Positions 28,052 to 37,533 are shown, numbered from the stretch's first letter. The stretch is 64,000 nt of DNA from an uncultured Christensenella sp. (GCA_910585595.1 CAJUET010000002.1:136088-200087); one strand, 5' to 3'. The notes: generated by a model not told the origin, from the letters alone. Program-made: numbers and translations.

Positions 28052-28061
28052 CATTTATTCG

Positions 28062-29816
28062 TTATTTCTTATCGGGAATGACCGCGCGGATATTCGCTTC
28101 GACAAGCTGTTTTTCCTCCACGGGCGAGGGCGCGTTCATAAGAAGATCGCGCGCCTTTGCGTTCATGGGGAAAGGAATAACCTCGCGGATATTTGCCGTC
28201 TCGCAAATAAGCATGACCATTCTGTCGACGCCGGGGGCGACGCCCGCGTGCGGAGGCGCGCCGAACTCGAACGCCTGATAGAGCGCGGGGAACTTTTTCC
28301 CGACCTCCTCTTTCCCCATGCCGACGAGCGAAAACGCTTTGAGCATGATTTCGGGATCGTGATTTCTCACCGCGCCCGAAGAAAGTTCGATTCCGTTACA
28401 CACAATATCGTACTGATAGGCAAGAATTTCAAGCGGATCTTTTTTGAACGCCTCCATTCCCCCCTGCGGCATAGAGAACGGATTGTGGCAGAATTCGAGC
28501 TGCCCGCTCTCCTCGCCGATTTCATACATGGGAAAGTCGACGATCCAGCAGAAGCGGAACACGTCCTTTTCAAGCAGATCGAGCCCCGTGCCCAACATGG
28601 TGCGCAAAATTCCCGCACGCTTTTGCACGAGCGAAAGCTTTTCTTCCGCGATAAGCGCGACGAAGGAATTCGCCTTCAACTCCAAGCGCGCTTTGACTTC
28701 CTCTGAATTCTCCGTTAAAAATTTGCTGATTCCGCCCACGGGCTGCGCGTTCTCGTCCAGACGGAACCAGAACATTGCGCCCCCTTCCGTCTTGATCTTG
28801 AAGTCCTCTGCGGTCTTGTCGATCCACTTTCTCGCACCCGTAAAATCGGGCACGGCGATCGCTTTGACGACTTTACCCTGAAACGCCGTAAATTCGCCGT
28901 CGGCAAATAAGTCGGTAACGTCCCTGATCACGAGCGGGTTGCGAAGGTCGGGCTTGTCCGAACCGTACGTTTCCAAAGCCTCGCGGTAAGGGATACGGCG
29001 GAAAGGCGGCTTATCCGCCTGTTTGCCCGAATACTTGGCGAATACGGGCGGAAGCACCCCTTCCAGCACCTCGAACACGTCCTCCTGCGTTGCATATGCA
29101 AGTTCGATGTCGAGCTGATAAAACTCACCGGGGGAGCGGTCGGCTCTTGCATCCTCGTCGCGGAAGCAGGGCGCGATCTGAAAGTATCGGTCGAATCCCG
29201 AACACATCAAAAGCTGTTTATACTGCTGCGGCGCCTGCGGAAGCGCGTAGAACTCGCCGGGATACAGGCGGCTCGGCACGATATAGTCGCGCGCGCCCTC
29301 GGGCGAAGAACTCGTTAAAATGGGCGTCGTGATCTCATAAAAGCCCCTCTCGGTCATGAGCTTTCTCAGATCGGCAACGATTTGGGAACGCAGAATAATT
29401 TTATCGCGTACCGCGCTGTTTCTCAGATCGAGAAAGCGGTAACGAAGGCGTATATCCTCGCCCGCGTCGAGCGAACGGTTGACCTCGAAGGGAAGCGCCT
29501 GCACCGAGCGTCTGCCCAGAATTTCCACCTTTTCGGGAATAATTTCGATAAGCCCCGTGGGAAGTTTCTCGTTGGGCGCGGAACGAAGCGCGACCGTTCC
29601 CTCTATGCTGACCGTCGATTCGGTGGGAATATCCCTTAAAGCCGAAAGACAGGGTTCTTCGGTTGCGACGACCTGCGTCGTGCCGTAGAAGTCGCGCAAG
29701 ACCGCAAAGAGCAAGCCTCCCTTATCGCGCTTAGAATCGAGCCAGCCGGAAAGTTTCACCTTTTTGCCCGCGTCCTCTTTTCTGAGTTCCCCGCAGGTGT
29801 GCGTTCTATAAAACAT
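28062..29816 (-). CDS. aspS: aspartate-tRNA ligase
   Basis: Class II synthetase. The 584-residue bacterial type has an N-terminal OB anticodon domain (GWLDSKRDKGGLLFAVLRD), motif 2 FRDEDARADRSPGEFYQLD, a GAD insertion and motif 3 (GVAPGVDRMVML) with the usual C-terminal REVIPFPMN. Whether it is discriminating or also charges tRNA-Asn cannot be settled by eye. It is divergent from the structured-leader/BspA-like gene. Confidence 0.97.
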   Translation of the reverse strand: MFYRTHTCGELRKEDAGKKVKLSGWLDSKRDKGGLLFAVLRDFYGTTQVVATEEPCLSALRDIPTESTVSIEGTVALRSAPNEKLPTGLIEIIPEKVEILGRRSVQALPFEVNRSLDAGEDIRLRYRFLDLRNSAVRDKIILRSQIVADLRKLMTERGFYEITTPILTSSSPEGARDYIVPSRLYPGEFYALPQAPQQYKQLLMCSGFDRYFQIAPCFRDEDARADRSPGEFYQLDIELAYATQEDVFEVLEGVLPPVFAKYSGKQADKPPFRRIPYREALETYGSDKPDLRNPLVIRDVTDLFADGEFTAFQGKVVKAIAVPDFTGARKWIDKTAEDFKIKTEGGAMFWFRLDENAQPVGGISKFLTENSEEVKARLELKANSFVALIAEEKLSLVQKRAGILRTMLGTGLDLLEKDVFRFCWIVDFPMYEIGEESGQLEFCHNPFSMPQGGMEAFKKDPLEILAYQYDIVCNGIELSSGAVRNHDPEIMLKAFSLVGMGKEEVGKKFPALYQAFEFGAPPHAGVAPGVDRMVMLICETANIREVIPFPMNAKARDLLMNAPSPVEEKQLVEANIRAVIPDKK

Positions 29817-29892
29817 GGTTTTATCCTCTATATATCGTTTTCATTATTGTAGCCTGTTCCCCACCCGTTGTCAAGAAAATGAAAGAAAGCTA

Positions 29893-29921
29893 TTGACATT
29901 TTTTCGCTATTTTGATATACT
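29893..29921 (+). promoter_or_regulatory. strong housekeeping promoter of the structured leader
   Basis: Exact TTGACA (29893-29898), 17-base spacer and TATACT (29916-29921). Predicted +1 is about 29928, exactly where the first pairing arm of the leader begins. Confidence 0.85.
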
Positions 29922-29927
29922 ACCCTT

Positions 29928-30068
29928 ACCACGCAACTGAATAATTTTTGCACACAGGGTACAAACCGGCATTGTTTGTATCTCTATATTCCTGTGTGCG
30001 GAATGGTTGCGTGGTAACAATCGGAGATACTGATGCAGGGCGTGTCTCCGAAAGGGACACGCTTTTTT
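29928..30068 (+). ncRNA. structured leader RNA or small RNA ending in an intrinsic terminator
   Basis: From the predicted transcript start the sequence folds by eye into stacked helices: ACCACGCAAC (29928-29937) with GTTGCGTGGT (30006-30015); GCACACAGG (29950-29958) with CCTGTGTGC (29991-29999); GTACAAAC (29959-29966) with GTTTGTAT (29974-29981). A 19-base linker containing CGGAGATACTGATG leads to a terminator hairpin GCGTGTC / GACACGC with GAAA loop and six Ts (30040-30068). GCAGGGC (30035) can pair instead with GCCCTGC (30072), an alternative helix. The gene's ribosome binding site lies just after. It could be a riboswitch/attenuator or a free RNA of about 140 nt. It matches no riboswitch family that I recognise. 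Confidence 0.6.
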
Positions 30069-30093
30069 ATTGCCCTGCAAAAGGAGAAAAATT

Positions 30094-31149
30094 ATGAAGA
30101 AACTTGTTACCACGCTATGTACTCTCGTCTGCACACTCTGTCTTTTCTCCCTGTTCGCCGCCTGCGAAGACACAGACAAGCAAACGACTCTCAGCTACGA
30201 CCTCACGGACGAAACCTGCACGGTTTCAGGTGGTACGGTCGTCGACAAAGAATTGGATATTCCCTCGTCCTATAACGGGCACACCGTAACGGACATAGGG
30301 CAATCCGCTTTTAAAGACAACCTCACCGTAACAAGCGTAACCATTCCCGACGGCGTAACAAAAATCGGACAGGACGCTTTTTACGGTTGCAGAAACCTTG
30401 AAAGCGTAACGATTCCGCAAAGCGTAACTTCGATCGGTACCTCCGCGTTCTACAACTGCTCAAAGCTGACGAATATCTATTATAAAGGCGACGTTGCGTC
30501 CTGGTGCGCCAAGACCGACCTTTCGGGACTCATGCGCTACGGCAACGCGCAAAAAATCTTACATATCGGCGGCAGTCAGATTTCGGGAACGCTCACCGTT
30601 CCAGACGGCGTAACAAAAATAGGCAAAGCCGCATTCTACCGTTGCAACGGACTGACGGGCGTTTTCTTCCCGAACAGTCTTACGGCTCTCGGCGACTGGG
30701 CATTCGCAGAATGTCCGGATCTTTTAAGTGTCACCGTTTCCGAAAAAGTCACAAGCATCGGCGAAGGCGTTTTCCGCTCCTGTTCGAAATTGGAAAGTGT
30801 AACGTACAACGCCACTGCCGTACCGCAATTCGCGTTTCACCATTGCTACGCGCTTACAAGCGTCGCTCTCGGAATAACAACAAATAAGATTGACGAGAAC
30901 GCGTTCGCCTTCTGCACCGCGCTCAATCAAATCACAATTCCGAACAGCGTAACCAAAATCGGAGCAAATGCGTTTTCCGCCTGTTCCGCGTTGAAAAAGG
31001 CGGTTTTCATAACGGCGAACGGTTGGAAAGTAATAAAAGGAGGCGATAATGATGAAGATAAAGACGTTTCAAAAGATATTACCGATTCCGAAACAGCCGC
31101 AAATTATCTCATCAACAATTACGCCGACAAAGATTGGGAACGCAGTTAA
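30094..31149 (+). CDS. BspA-type leucine-rich repeat lipoprotein
   Basis: A 351-residue secreted lipoprotein. The signal peptide ends in LFAAC with Cys24 as lipidation site. About eight LRR_5/BspA repeats follow (pattern VTSIGxxAFxxCxxLxSVTIP), then an acidic tail (residues 315-350). Such proteins face the surface and bind host or microbial ligands in related bacteria. ATG 30094 is chosen for AAAGGAG and the signal peptide. The long structured leader with a terminator implies attenuation-type control. Confidence 0.85.
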   Translation: MKKLVTTLCTLVCTLCLFSLFAACEDTDKQTTLSYDLTDETCTVSGGTVVDKELDIPSSYNGHTVTDIGQSAFKDNLTVTSVTIPDGVTKIGQDAFYGCRNLESVTIPQSVTSIGTSAFYNCSKLTNIYYKGDVASWCAKTDLSGLMRYGNAQKILHIGGSQISGTLTVPDGVTKIGKAAFYRCNGLTGVFFPNSLTALGDWAFAECPDLLSVTVSEKVTSIGEGVFRSCSKLESVTYNATAVPQFAFHHCYALTSVALGITTNKIDENAFAFCTALNQITIPNSVTKIGANAFSACSALKKAVFITANGWKVIKGGDNDEDKDVSKDITDSETAANYLINNYADKDWERS

Positions 31150-31171
31150 AAATAACATTAAAAAACGATAT

Positions 31172-31201
31172 AAAGAAGGACGGAAAATGCCGTCCTTCTT
31201 T
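31172..31201. terminator. bidirectional terminator between LRR lipoprotein and RecD-like gene
   Basis: Perfect 12-bp AAAGAAGGACGG stem with a six-base loop; the convergent gene's stop codon overlaps its right end. Confidence 0.85.
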
Positions 31202-32444
31202 ATCTTAAAATCACCAACCTCTTTTTTGCCCGCGTGATCGCAGTGTACAGCCAGCGCGCGCCGTCGTCGAAAATGCGGCTCTCGTCGAACACGACCACAA
31301 AATCGTATTCCGAACCCTGCGCCTTGTGACAGGTGACGGCATAGGCGAACTCGAAGCGGCATACGGTATCTTCGCGCCGCACCTTGAAACGTTTCAACAT
31401 TTCGCGATTATTCTCATACACGAGCGCGCCGTTCTGTAAAAAACAGGCCTTTCCGCCGTAGCCGTGATAATAGCGCCCCTCGCGGAAAATACCCGTATCG
31501 AAGGGCAAGTCCTCTACCTGTTTATCGAGAAAGTCCGCCTTGAAGTCGAGCTTTGCAAGCCCGTCCTCCCCCTCTTCGACGCCGCAGCATACGCCGATAA
31601 TGCCGTTTACCAAATGGAACTCCCCTTTGTCGTCGATGGTTTTGCTCCAATCGTTCAGCGTACAGATCAGTTTTTCGCCGTCCACGGGCAACACCGCCGA
31701 AGCGGAAATACCGAGATAGGAACGAATCTCGCGGTTGATAGTTTCGCGCGTGCGGTTCGTGCCGACGATGATCTGATCCGCCTTTAAAAAGAGCTGCCGC
31801 CGCTCCGCAGGGGTCAAAGAGTTTTTGGGGATCACCTGCACGCTTTCCCCGTAGCTTCCGTAAGGGAGCGCTTTGCCCGCCCGCGCAAGCGACGCGAGCT
31901 TTACGATCGGGTTATCCTTCTCCTGCCGCACGATTTGGGTCAGCGTGACGCACGGCATCGTTAAAAGCGTATTCGTGCCCCCGACGGGCGGAAGCTGCGC
32001 GGGATCGCCCGAAAACAAACATTTCACCCCGTAAGACAAAAGATCGCGCAATACCTCGTCCGAGACCATGCTCGTTTCGTCCACGACGATCAATTTGATT
32101 TCGGGATCGATCTTTTCCTTTCTTACAAAACGCAAAAAGCGCTCGGAGATCACCTCGCCGTTTTCGTCAACTTCGATGTCCTCTTCGCGCGTATAAATTA
32201 AAGAATGCACGGTGCCCGCAGGCGTTCCCGATCGCAGAAGTACGGAAGCCGCCTTCCCCGTGGGCGCAACGAAAATCGCGCTCTTTCCGGGGGTAAGCCC
32301 AAGCGCGCGCACCGCATGATCGATGAGAAAGGTTTTCCCCGTGCCCGCATATCCGCATAACACGAAAATTTGCGTGCCGAGATTAAAAAACCATTCTTTG
32401 ATCAGCGCTTCCGCGTCCTGTTGATCGGGAGTGAGTTCTTCCAT
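31200..32444 (-). CDS. RecD-like superfamily 1B DNA helicase/ATPase
   Basis: A 414-residue ATPase resembling a free-standing RecD2/TraI-type helicase core: P-loop GYAGTGKT (31-38), PTGKAA motif Ia, VDETSM Walker B near residue 130, GDPAQLPPVGG motif III, and the C-terminal VTCHKAQGSEYD and YTAITRAKKRLVI motifs. It lacks the N-terminal extension of full RecD2. A general 5'-3' helicase or repair role is likely; no nuclease partner is adjacent. Confidence 0.88.
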   Translation of the reverse strand: MEELTPDQQDAEALIKEWFFNLGTQIFVLCGYAGTGKTFLIDHAVRALGLTPGKSAIFVAPTGKAASVLLRSGTPAGTVHSLIYTREEDIEVDENGEVISERFLRFVRKEKIDPEIKLIVVDETSMVSDEVLRDLLSYGVKCLFSGDPAQLPPVGGTNTLLTMPCVTLTQIVRQEKDNPIVKLASLARAGKALPYGSYGESVQVIPKNSLTPAERRQLFLKADQIIVGTNRTRETINREIRSYLGISASAVLPVDGEKLICTLNDWSKTIDDKGEFHLVNGIIGVCCGVEEGEDGLAKLDFKADFLDKQVEDLPFDTGIFREGRYYHGYGGKACFLQNGALVYENNREMLKRFKVRREDTVCRFEFAYAVTCHKAQGSEYDFVVVFDESRIFDDGARWLYTAITRAKKRLVILR

Positions 32445-32504
32445 ATTTTAATTATAGCATACGGAAGTCCGCTTTGCAAACATTCGTTTTAAAGTTTTTA
32501 AATT

Positions 32505-32927
32505 TTATTCGGGAAAAGCAAACTCTGCGTGTAAGAGCCTTGCGCCCATATTCAGATCAATTAAGATGCTTCCGTCCTTCATGGGAAAAGTGCGCTTTAC
32601 GGAGCGAAGTCCCGCTTTTGCGGAAAAGGTAATTTCTTCGCGTTCGGTCAATACCGCGTATTCTCCCGCATAACTGCCCGTCTGCCCCTCCTTCTCTTTG
32701 TAAGAAAGCACGAACTTTCCGTCGTAGCCGAGTTTGAGTTTTACGGACTCGAATTTATCGGTAAAATCTTCGCCGCCGAGCGTAAGTTTTTTAAGTGTGT
32801 ATTCCCCCGTATAGGGCTTTGAAAGATCGGGAAGCGAACCCATGTCCTCCACTTTTTCACACGCGCAGAATAAGAAAAGCGCGCACAAAATACCGATCAG
32901 ACAAACAATCAAAGATTTTTTTCGCAT
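32505..32927 (-). CDS. small putative lipoprotein, unknown
   Basis: About 140 residues: MRKKS start, hydrophobic core, then a CAC motif with Cys23 as possible lipidation site, and a beta-rich domain (LGGEDFTDKFESVKLKLGYDGKF). An alternative ATG at 32975 has a G-rich upstream sequence but would give an unusually long signal region, so 32927 is preferred with modest certainty. The fold resembles small calycin-like lipoproteins; no family is assigned. Confidence 0.6.
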   Translation of the reverse strand: MRKKSLIVCLIGILCALFLFCACEKVEDMGSLPDLSKPYTGEYTLKKLTLGGEDFTDKFESVKLKLGYDGKFVLSYKEKEGQTGSYAGEYAVLTEREEITFSAKAGLRSVKRTFPMKDGSILIDLNMGARLLHAEFAFPE

Positions 32928-33030
32928 ACGTTCAGTATTGGCGGACGATGGAAAATTATGTATTTTCCCCTTCATTTTCCCGCCCTTGACCGCACACCGA
33001 ACGCGATGATCTGCCGGTTGTAAGGCAATC

Positions 33031-33062
33031 AAAAAAACGGCTTGACGACAAGCCGTTTTTTT
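33031..33062. terminator. terminator downstream of rubrerythrin
   Basis: Perfect 14-bp hairpin (ACGGCTTG core, ACGA loop) flanked by A and T runs, able to act in either direction. Confidence 0.9.
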
Positions 33063-33072
33063 AATAAACTAT

Positions 33073-33594
33073 TTAGTTGAAGTATCTCTTCAAAAGTCCC
33101 TTAAAGCCCGCGCCGTGTCTTGCCTCGTCCTTTGCCATTTCGTGCACGGTATCGTGGATCGCGTCGTAGCCAAGCTCCTTAGCACGCTTTGCAAGCGCGA
33201 GCTTTCCTTCGCAAGCGCCCGTTTCCGCCGCCGCGCGAAGTTCCAGATTCTTCTTTGTGGAATCGGTTACGACTTCGCCCAAAAGCTCTGCGAATTTGCT
33301 TGCGTGTTCCGCCTCTTCGTAAGCGTAACGTTTATACGCTTCCGCGATCTCGGGATAGCCCTCGCGCTCTGCAACTCTTGCCATTGCAAGATACATACCT
33401 ACTTCGCAGCACTCGCCCTCGAAATTGGCGTGAAGTCCGTCCATGACTTCCTTATCTTCGACCTTACCGTCGCCGACATGATGTTCGCAAGCGAACTTGG
33501 ATTCCTCAACGGGAACAAACTTTTTCGCCTTGCAAACGGGGCAAACCTCTACGTCGTCCGCGACGACTTCGCCGCATACTGCACATCTTTTCAT
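33073..33594 (-). CDS. reverse rubrerythrin (peroxide-scavenging)
   Basis: A 173-residue diiron protein reducing hydrogen peroxide in anaerobes. The rubredoxin-like iron site is N-terminal (C4, C7, C18, C21) and the ferritin-like four-helix domain follows, with EGECCEVGMY, YEEAEHASKF and KDEARHG carrying the diiron ligands. This order is inverted relative to classical rubrerythrin and defines the reverse type common in Clostridia. AAGGAG and a TATAAT box lie upstream; it is monocistronic. Confidence 0.93.
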   Translation of the reverse strand: MKRCAVCGEVVADDVEVCPVCKAKKFVPVEESKFACEHHVGDGKVEDKEVMDGLHANFEGECCEVGMYLAMARVAEREGYPEIAEAYKRYAYEEAEHASKFAELLGEVVTDSTKKNLELRAAAETGACEGKLALAKRAKELGYDAIHDTVHEMAKDEARHGAGFKGLLKRYFN

Positions 33595-33658
33595 AGTAAA
33601 ATCTCCTTAAATGAAATTACCTGAATTATAACACATTTATTTGAAAATTACAAGATAT

Positions 33659-34318
33659 TCAGGTAAAATTTTCCTGTGCGAACAGAATTTTTTCCAGTTC
33701 CTCAAAGTCGCTTGCAAAGCGCGTCGCCCCCGCTTTTTTGAGCTGCTCCTCCGTTCTGTATCCCCACAGCGTGGAAACCCCGAACATACCCGCATTGATC
33801 GCCGTCAGCGCGTCCGTTTCGCCGTCGCCGACGAACGCGCATTCGCCAACGGGCACGCGCATCGTGAGCGACGCGTACAGCGCAAGCGAAGGATCGGGTT
33901 TACAGGGAAACGCTCCGCTTTCGCCGCCTACGAATTCGAGCGGATAGCCCTTAAAGAATTTTTCCACGCAGCCGAGCGTTGCGTCCTGCGGTTTGTTTGT
34001 AACGATCCCGAATTTTACGCCCCGTTTTACTAGCCGATCCAAAAATGCTGTTTCGCCGCCGTAAAGGCAGGTGAGCGAATTGTCGTTTGCGGCGTATCTT
34101 TTCGAAAAATCTTCAAACACCTCTTCGGAAAACCGTTCGCCTGCGGGAAACGCCCTCTCCACGAGCTTTCTTGCCCCGTCGCCGATACAACGCTTTGCCT
34201 GTTCCTCGCTGATCGCGGGATAACCGTGCGCCGTAAGCGCGTCGTTCAGGTGCCGCCGTATGTCGGGCAGCGTGTTGAGTAACGTTCCGTCTAAATCAAA
34301 TAATATTGCTTTTATCAT
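33659..34318 (-). CDS. HAD-superfamily hydrolase, phosphoglycolate phosphatase-like
   Basis: A 219-residue HAD phosphatase with LFDLDGTLLNT (nucleophile D8), an alpha-helical cap, VTNKP (motif II), KPDPS (motif III lysine) and FVGDGETDALTA (motif IV, with E in place of the usual S). The subgroup resembles Gph/PGP. The substrate is uncertain. It lies 16 bases upstream of the argS end region on the same strand and may share its transcript. Confidence 0.88.
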   Translation of the reverse strand: MIKAILFDLDGTLLNTLPDIRRHLNDALTAHGYPAISEEQAKRCIGDGARKLVERAFPAGERFSEEVFEDFSKRYAANDNSLTCLYGGETAFLDRLVKRGVKFGIVTNKPQDATLGCVEKFFKGYPLEFVGGESGAFPCKPDPSLALYASLTMRVPVGECAFVGDGETDALTAINAGMFGVSTLWGYRTEEQLKKAGATRFASDFEELEKILFAQENFT

Positions 34319-34334
34319 AACCGTTATCCGTTTT

Positions 34335-36023
34335 TTACATTTTCTCCGGCACGCCGATCCCCAACAGCGTCAATGCGTTTGTAAGCGCAACGAGCGCCGC
34401 TTCCGTGAGCCGAAGGCGAAATGCGCGTTCCTTCTCTTCCGCCTGCAAAATTTTACAGTCGATATAAAACTTATTGAACTTCTGCGCGGCGTCCACGGCA
34501 AACCGCGCGATATAGCTCGGCTCGTAATTTTCCGCCGCCGCCTTTACCGTTTCGGGGAACACCGAAATCGCCTTTACGAGCTCCGCTTCCGAAGCGCAGG
34601 GCTCGACAGCTTCTGCCTGCGTTTTGTCGTATCCCTCTGCCGCCGCCTTTTCCAAAACCGAACGGGCGCGCGCACAAGTATATTGCACATAGACGCTCGT
34701 CTCCCCTTCGAAGGAGAGCGCCTTGTCATAGGAAAATACGATATCCTTGATTTTATTGTTATAGAGCGCGCCGAACACCACCGCGCCCACGCCCACCTTT
34801 TCGGCAACGTCAGCTTTATTTTCAAGCGCGGGGTTCTTCTCGTCGATTACAGTATACGCCTTTTCCACGCATTTATTGATGACGTCTTCGAGCCAGACGA
34901 CCTTGCCCTTTCGCGTGGACATCGCCCCGTCCTCCAAAGAGACCATTCCGTAGGCAACGTGCACCAAATCTTTTGCCCACGCCTTGCCCATAAGTTCCAG
35001 CACTTTGAACACCTGCTTGAAGTGCAGATTCTGCTGATAGGCGACAACATAAAGACATTTATGAAAGTCGTAAGTTTTTTTACGGTATTCCGCCGCCGCC
35101 AAGTCGCGGGTCGCGTAGAGCGACGCGCCGTCCGAACGCAAGATCAAGCAGGGCGGCATATGAAAGGCTTCAAGGTCTACGATCCTTGCGCCCTCGCTCT
35201 CTTTTAAAAGTCCCTTCTCGTTCAACTCGTCGATGACGGGCTGCATTTTATCGGTATAAAACCGTTCGCCCGCGTAGCTGTCGAATTGGATATGCAGTTT
35301 TCCGTAAATGGTTTTTACATAGGCAAGCGTGAGTTCCTTGAACCACTCGAAAAGAGCGTTCGCCTCTTTGTCCCCGCTCTCGATCAGGCGGAAGTACTCG
35401 CGCGCTTCCCTCTCCATTTCCTCCGTGGCTTCGTTGTTGAACTTTACATACAGGTCGTTAATCGCGTGGATACCGCCCTTTTCGACTTCCTCTCTATTGC
35501 CCCAATGCTTGTATGCGCAAATAAGCTTGCCGAACTGCGTTCCGTAATCGCCGAGGTGGTTGATGCCGACCGCCTTATATCCGAGAAAGTTGAAAATGCG
35601 ATAGAGTGCGCCGCCCAGAACGGTCGTAGAGAGATGCCCGATATGAAAGGGCTTTGCGATATTGACCGACGAATAGTCGATACAAACCGTTTTCCCCTTT
35701 CCCTCGTCGCCCGCGCCGTAATTTTCCCTTTCGTTGAGAATCCTCTCCAACACGTCTTGGGCAAGTTTTTGCTTATCGATTTTAAAATTAAGATAACCGT
35801 TGACTGCCGAAACTTCTTGAATTTCACCCCCGACGGGAAATATTGTTTTAAGCTCCTCTGCGATCGCGACAGGGCTTTTTCGTAACACCTTTGCAAACTT
35901 AAAGCACGGGAGCGCATAATCTCCCATCGAAGAATCGGGCGGAACGGCAAGGTCCTCTTCGATCTCCTTTACGCTCACGCCGTCGATTTTGAGCCTTTCG
36001 GCAATATAATGCTTATAATCCAT
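34335..36023 (-). CDS. argS: arginine-tRNA ligase
   Basis: Class I synthetase of 562 residues. It has the Add1 N-terminal domain, the signature NIAKPFHIGHLSTT (HIGH motif, near residue 115), RSDGASLYATRDLAA and a helical DALR anticodon domain at the C-terminus. The frame is open for 64 more codons upstream, but homologous sequence begins at MDYKHYIAERL. It is divergent from ychF with about 125 bases between. The C-terminus ends LTLLGIGVPEKM as is usual. Confidence 0.96.
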   Translation of the reverse strand: MDYKHYIAERLKIDGVSVKEIEEDLAVPPDSSMGDYALPCFKFAKVLRKSPVAIAEELKTIFPVGGEIQEVSAVNGYLNFKIDKQKLAQDVLERILNERENYGAGDEGKGKTVCIDYSSVNIAKPFHIGHLSTTVLGGALYRIFNFLGYKAVGINHLGDYGTQFGKLICAYKHWGNREEVEKGGIHAINDLYVKFNNEATEEMEREAREYFRLIESGDKEANALFEWFKELTLAYVKTIYGKLHIQFDSYAGERFYTDKMQPVIDELNEKGLLKESEGARIVDLEAFHMPPCLILRSDGASLYATRDLAAAEYRKKTYDFHKCLYVVAYQQNLHFKQVFKVLELMGKAWAKDLVHVAYGMVSLEDGAMSTRKGKVVWLEDVINKCVEKAYTVIDEKNPALENKADVAEKVGVGAVVFGALYNNKIKDIVFSYDKALSFEGETSVYVQYTCARARSVLEKAAAEGYDKTQAEAVEPCASEAELVKAISVFPETVKAAAENYEPSYIARFAVDAAQKFNKFYIDCKILQAEEKERAFRLRLTEAALVALTNALTLLGIGVPEKM

Positions 36024-36149
36024 AACAATGTACTCCGTTTTTTCCGCAGATAAGTTTAACACATTTTCAAAAAATAGGCAAACGAAAGGCTTGAACATTT
36101 TAACAAAATACGCTATAATAATCAAAAAGAATCTTTGGAGACAACACAC

Positions 36150-37250
36150 ATGAAACTCGGAGTCGTGGGACTTCCCAACGTAGGAAAATCCACTCTGTTT
36201 AATGCGATCACACACGCAGGCGCGGAAGCGGCGAACTATCCCTTCTGCACCATCGAGCCCAACGTGGGCGTGGTCGCCGTGCCCGACGAGCGGCTTGACA
36301 AGCTCGCCGCCCTCTACGACAGTAAAAAAGTTACCCCCGCCGTCATCGAATTCGTCGATATTGCGGGGCTTGTAAAGGGCGCGAGCCGCGGCGAGGGTTT
36401 GGGCAATAAATTCTTATCTCATATCCGCGAGGTGGACGCGATCGTTCACGTCGTTCGGTGCTTCGAGGACGCGAACGTGACCCATGTCGAAAACTCCGTC
36501 GACCCCGTGCGCGACATCGAAACGATCAACTTAGAGCTTATTCTCTCCGATCTGGACGCCGTGCAAAAGCGCATAGACAAGACAAAGAGTGCGGCGCGCG
36601 GCGGCGCGGATAAAAACGCGGCGGCAGAATACGCCTTCCTCGAAAAACTTTTAAAGCATTTGGAATCCGAACAGCCCGCCTATTCCTATCCCGCAACGGA
36701 AGACGAAAAAAACATTCTGGACAATCTGTTTTTGCTCACGACGAAACCCGTCATCTACTGCGCGAACGTTTCGGAGGAAGATATGGGCAAGGACGAGGAC
36801 GAAATTCCCCTCGTCGTCAAAGTCAAGGAATACGCAAAGGCGCACGGCGCGGCGACGATTGCCGTCTCCGCCAAAACGGAGGAGGAACTTTCGCAAATGG
36901 AGGGCGAGGACAAGGAAATGTTCCTCGAAGAGTTCGGGCTCAAAGAAAGCGGACTCGATAAGCTCGTGCGCGCGTCCTATGCGCTTTTGGGTCTTATTTC
37001 CTATCTTACGGCGGGCGAAAAGGAAACGCGCGCCTGGACGATCAGAAACGGCACGAGAGCGCCGCAGGCGGCAGGAAAAATTCATACCGATTTCGAAAAG
37101 GGCTTTATCCGCGCCGAAGTCGTGGAATGGCAAACGCTTCTCGATTGCAACGGACTCGTGGGCGCGCGCGAAAAAGGCAAGGTCCGCTCCGAGGGCAAGG
37201 ACTATGTGATGAAAGACGGCGACGTCGTTCTATTCAGATTCAACGTATAA
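36150..37250 (+). CDS. ychF: redox-regulated ATPase YchF
   Basis: Obg-family P-loop protein preferring ATP, ribosome-associated. The 366-residue length is typical. GLPNVGKST (7-15), a TTKPVIYCANVSEED specificity region that replaces NKxD, and the C-terminal TGS domain ending YVMKDGDVVLFRFNV are visible. ATG 36150 with TTGGAG is chosen; a TTG five codons upstream lacks support. TATAAT lies about 35 bases upstream. Confidence 0.97.
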   Translation: MKLGVVGLPNVGKSTLFNAITHAGAEAANYPFCTIEPNVGVVAVPDERLDKLAALYDSKKVTPAVIEFVDIAGLVKGASRGEGLGNKFLSHIREVDAIVHVVRCFEDANVTHVENSVDPVRDIETINLELILSDLDAVQKRIDKTKSAARGGADKNAAAEYAFLEKLLKHLESEQPAYSYPATEDEKNILDNLFLLTTKPVIYCANVSEEDMGKDEDEIPLVVKVKEYAKAHGAATIAVSAKTEEELSQMEGEDKEMFLEEFGLKESGLDKLVRASYALLGLISYLTAGEKETRAWTIRNGTRAPQAAGKIHTDFEKGFIRAEVVEWQTLLDCNGLVGAREKGKVRSEGKDYVMKDGDVVLFRFNV

Positions 37251-37251
37251 A

Positions 37252-37420
37252 TACAACGTCATTTCTGACTGCTTACCGTTGTCGGTTAAATATCCTGCGC
37301 GGGCATAGAACGGTTGAAGGCCGTTACGAAATAAGTTCATTCGGCGATCTCTTCCGCTTTTGCCCATTTGGGCAAAAGCGTTTCGTCCATGATCTTCTGC
37401 CACAGTTCGGGATTGTTCAT
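37252..37420 (-). pseudogene. remnant of a GNAT-type acetyltransferase gene
   Basis: On the minus strand a start at 37420 gives MNNPELWQKIMDETLLPKW and stops after 27 residues. In another frame the following bases encode NGLQPFYARAGY and MTLYLY, resembling the C-terminal part of GNAT acetyltransferases (PFYxKxGF). Frame change plus missing core suggests a decayed gene. It overlaps the ychF terminus region. Confidence 0.35.
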
Positions 37421-37533
37421 TACGCGACAAGATTTCCGCTACGCTTTTAGCGCAAATCGAAAGCAAAAACAACGAAAAAAAAGAAACCGCAAATGCGATT
37501 TCTTTCTCGGAGTGTTCGTATACCCCTGATGTG

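Noticed and set aside
29928..30015. 6S RNA
   Set aside because: The helical region is under 90 bases and lacks a large central bubble of the right spacing.
30020..30062. Hammerhead ribozyme suggested by CTGATG and GAAA
   Set aside because: The GAAA is a tetraloop of the terminator and the bases needed around CTGATGA are missing.
34335..36215. N-terminally extended ArgS
   Set aside because: The extra 64 residues overlap the divergent ychF start and are not protein-like.
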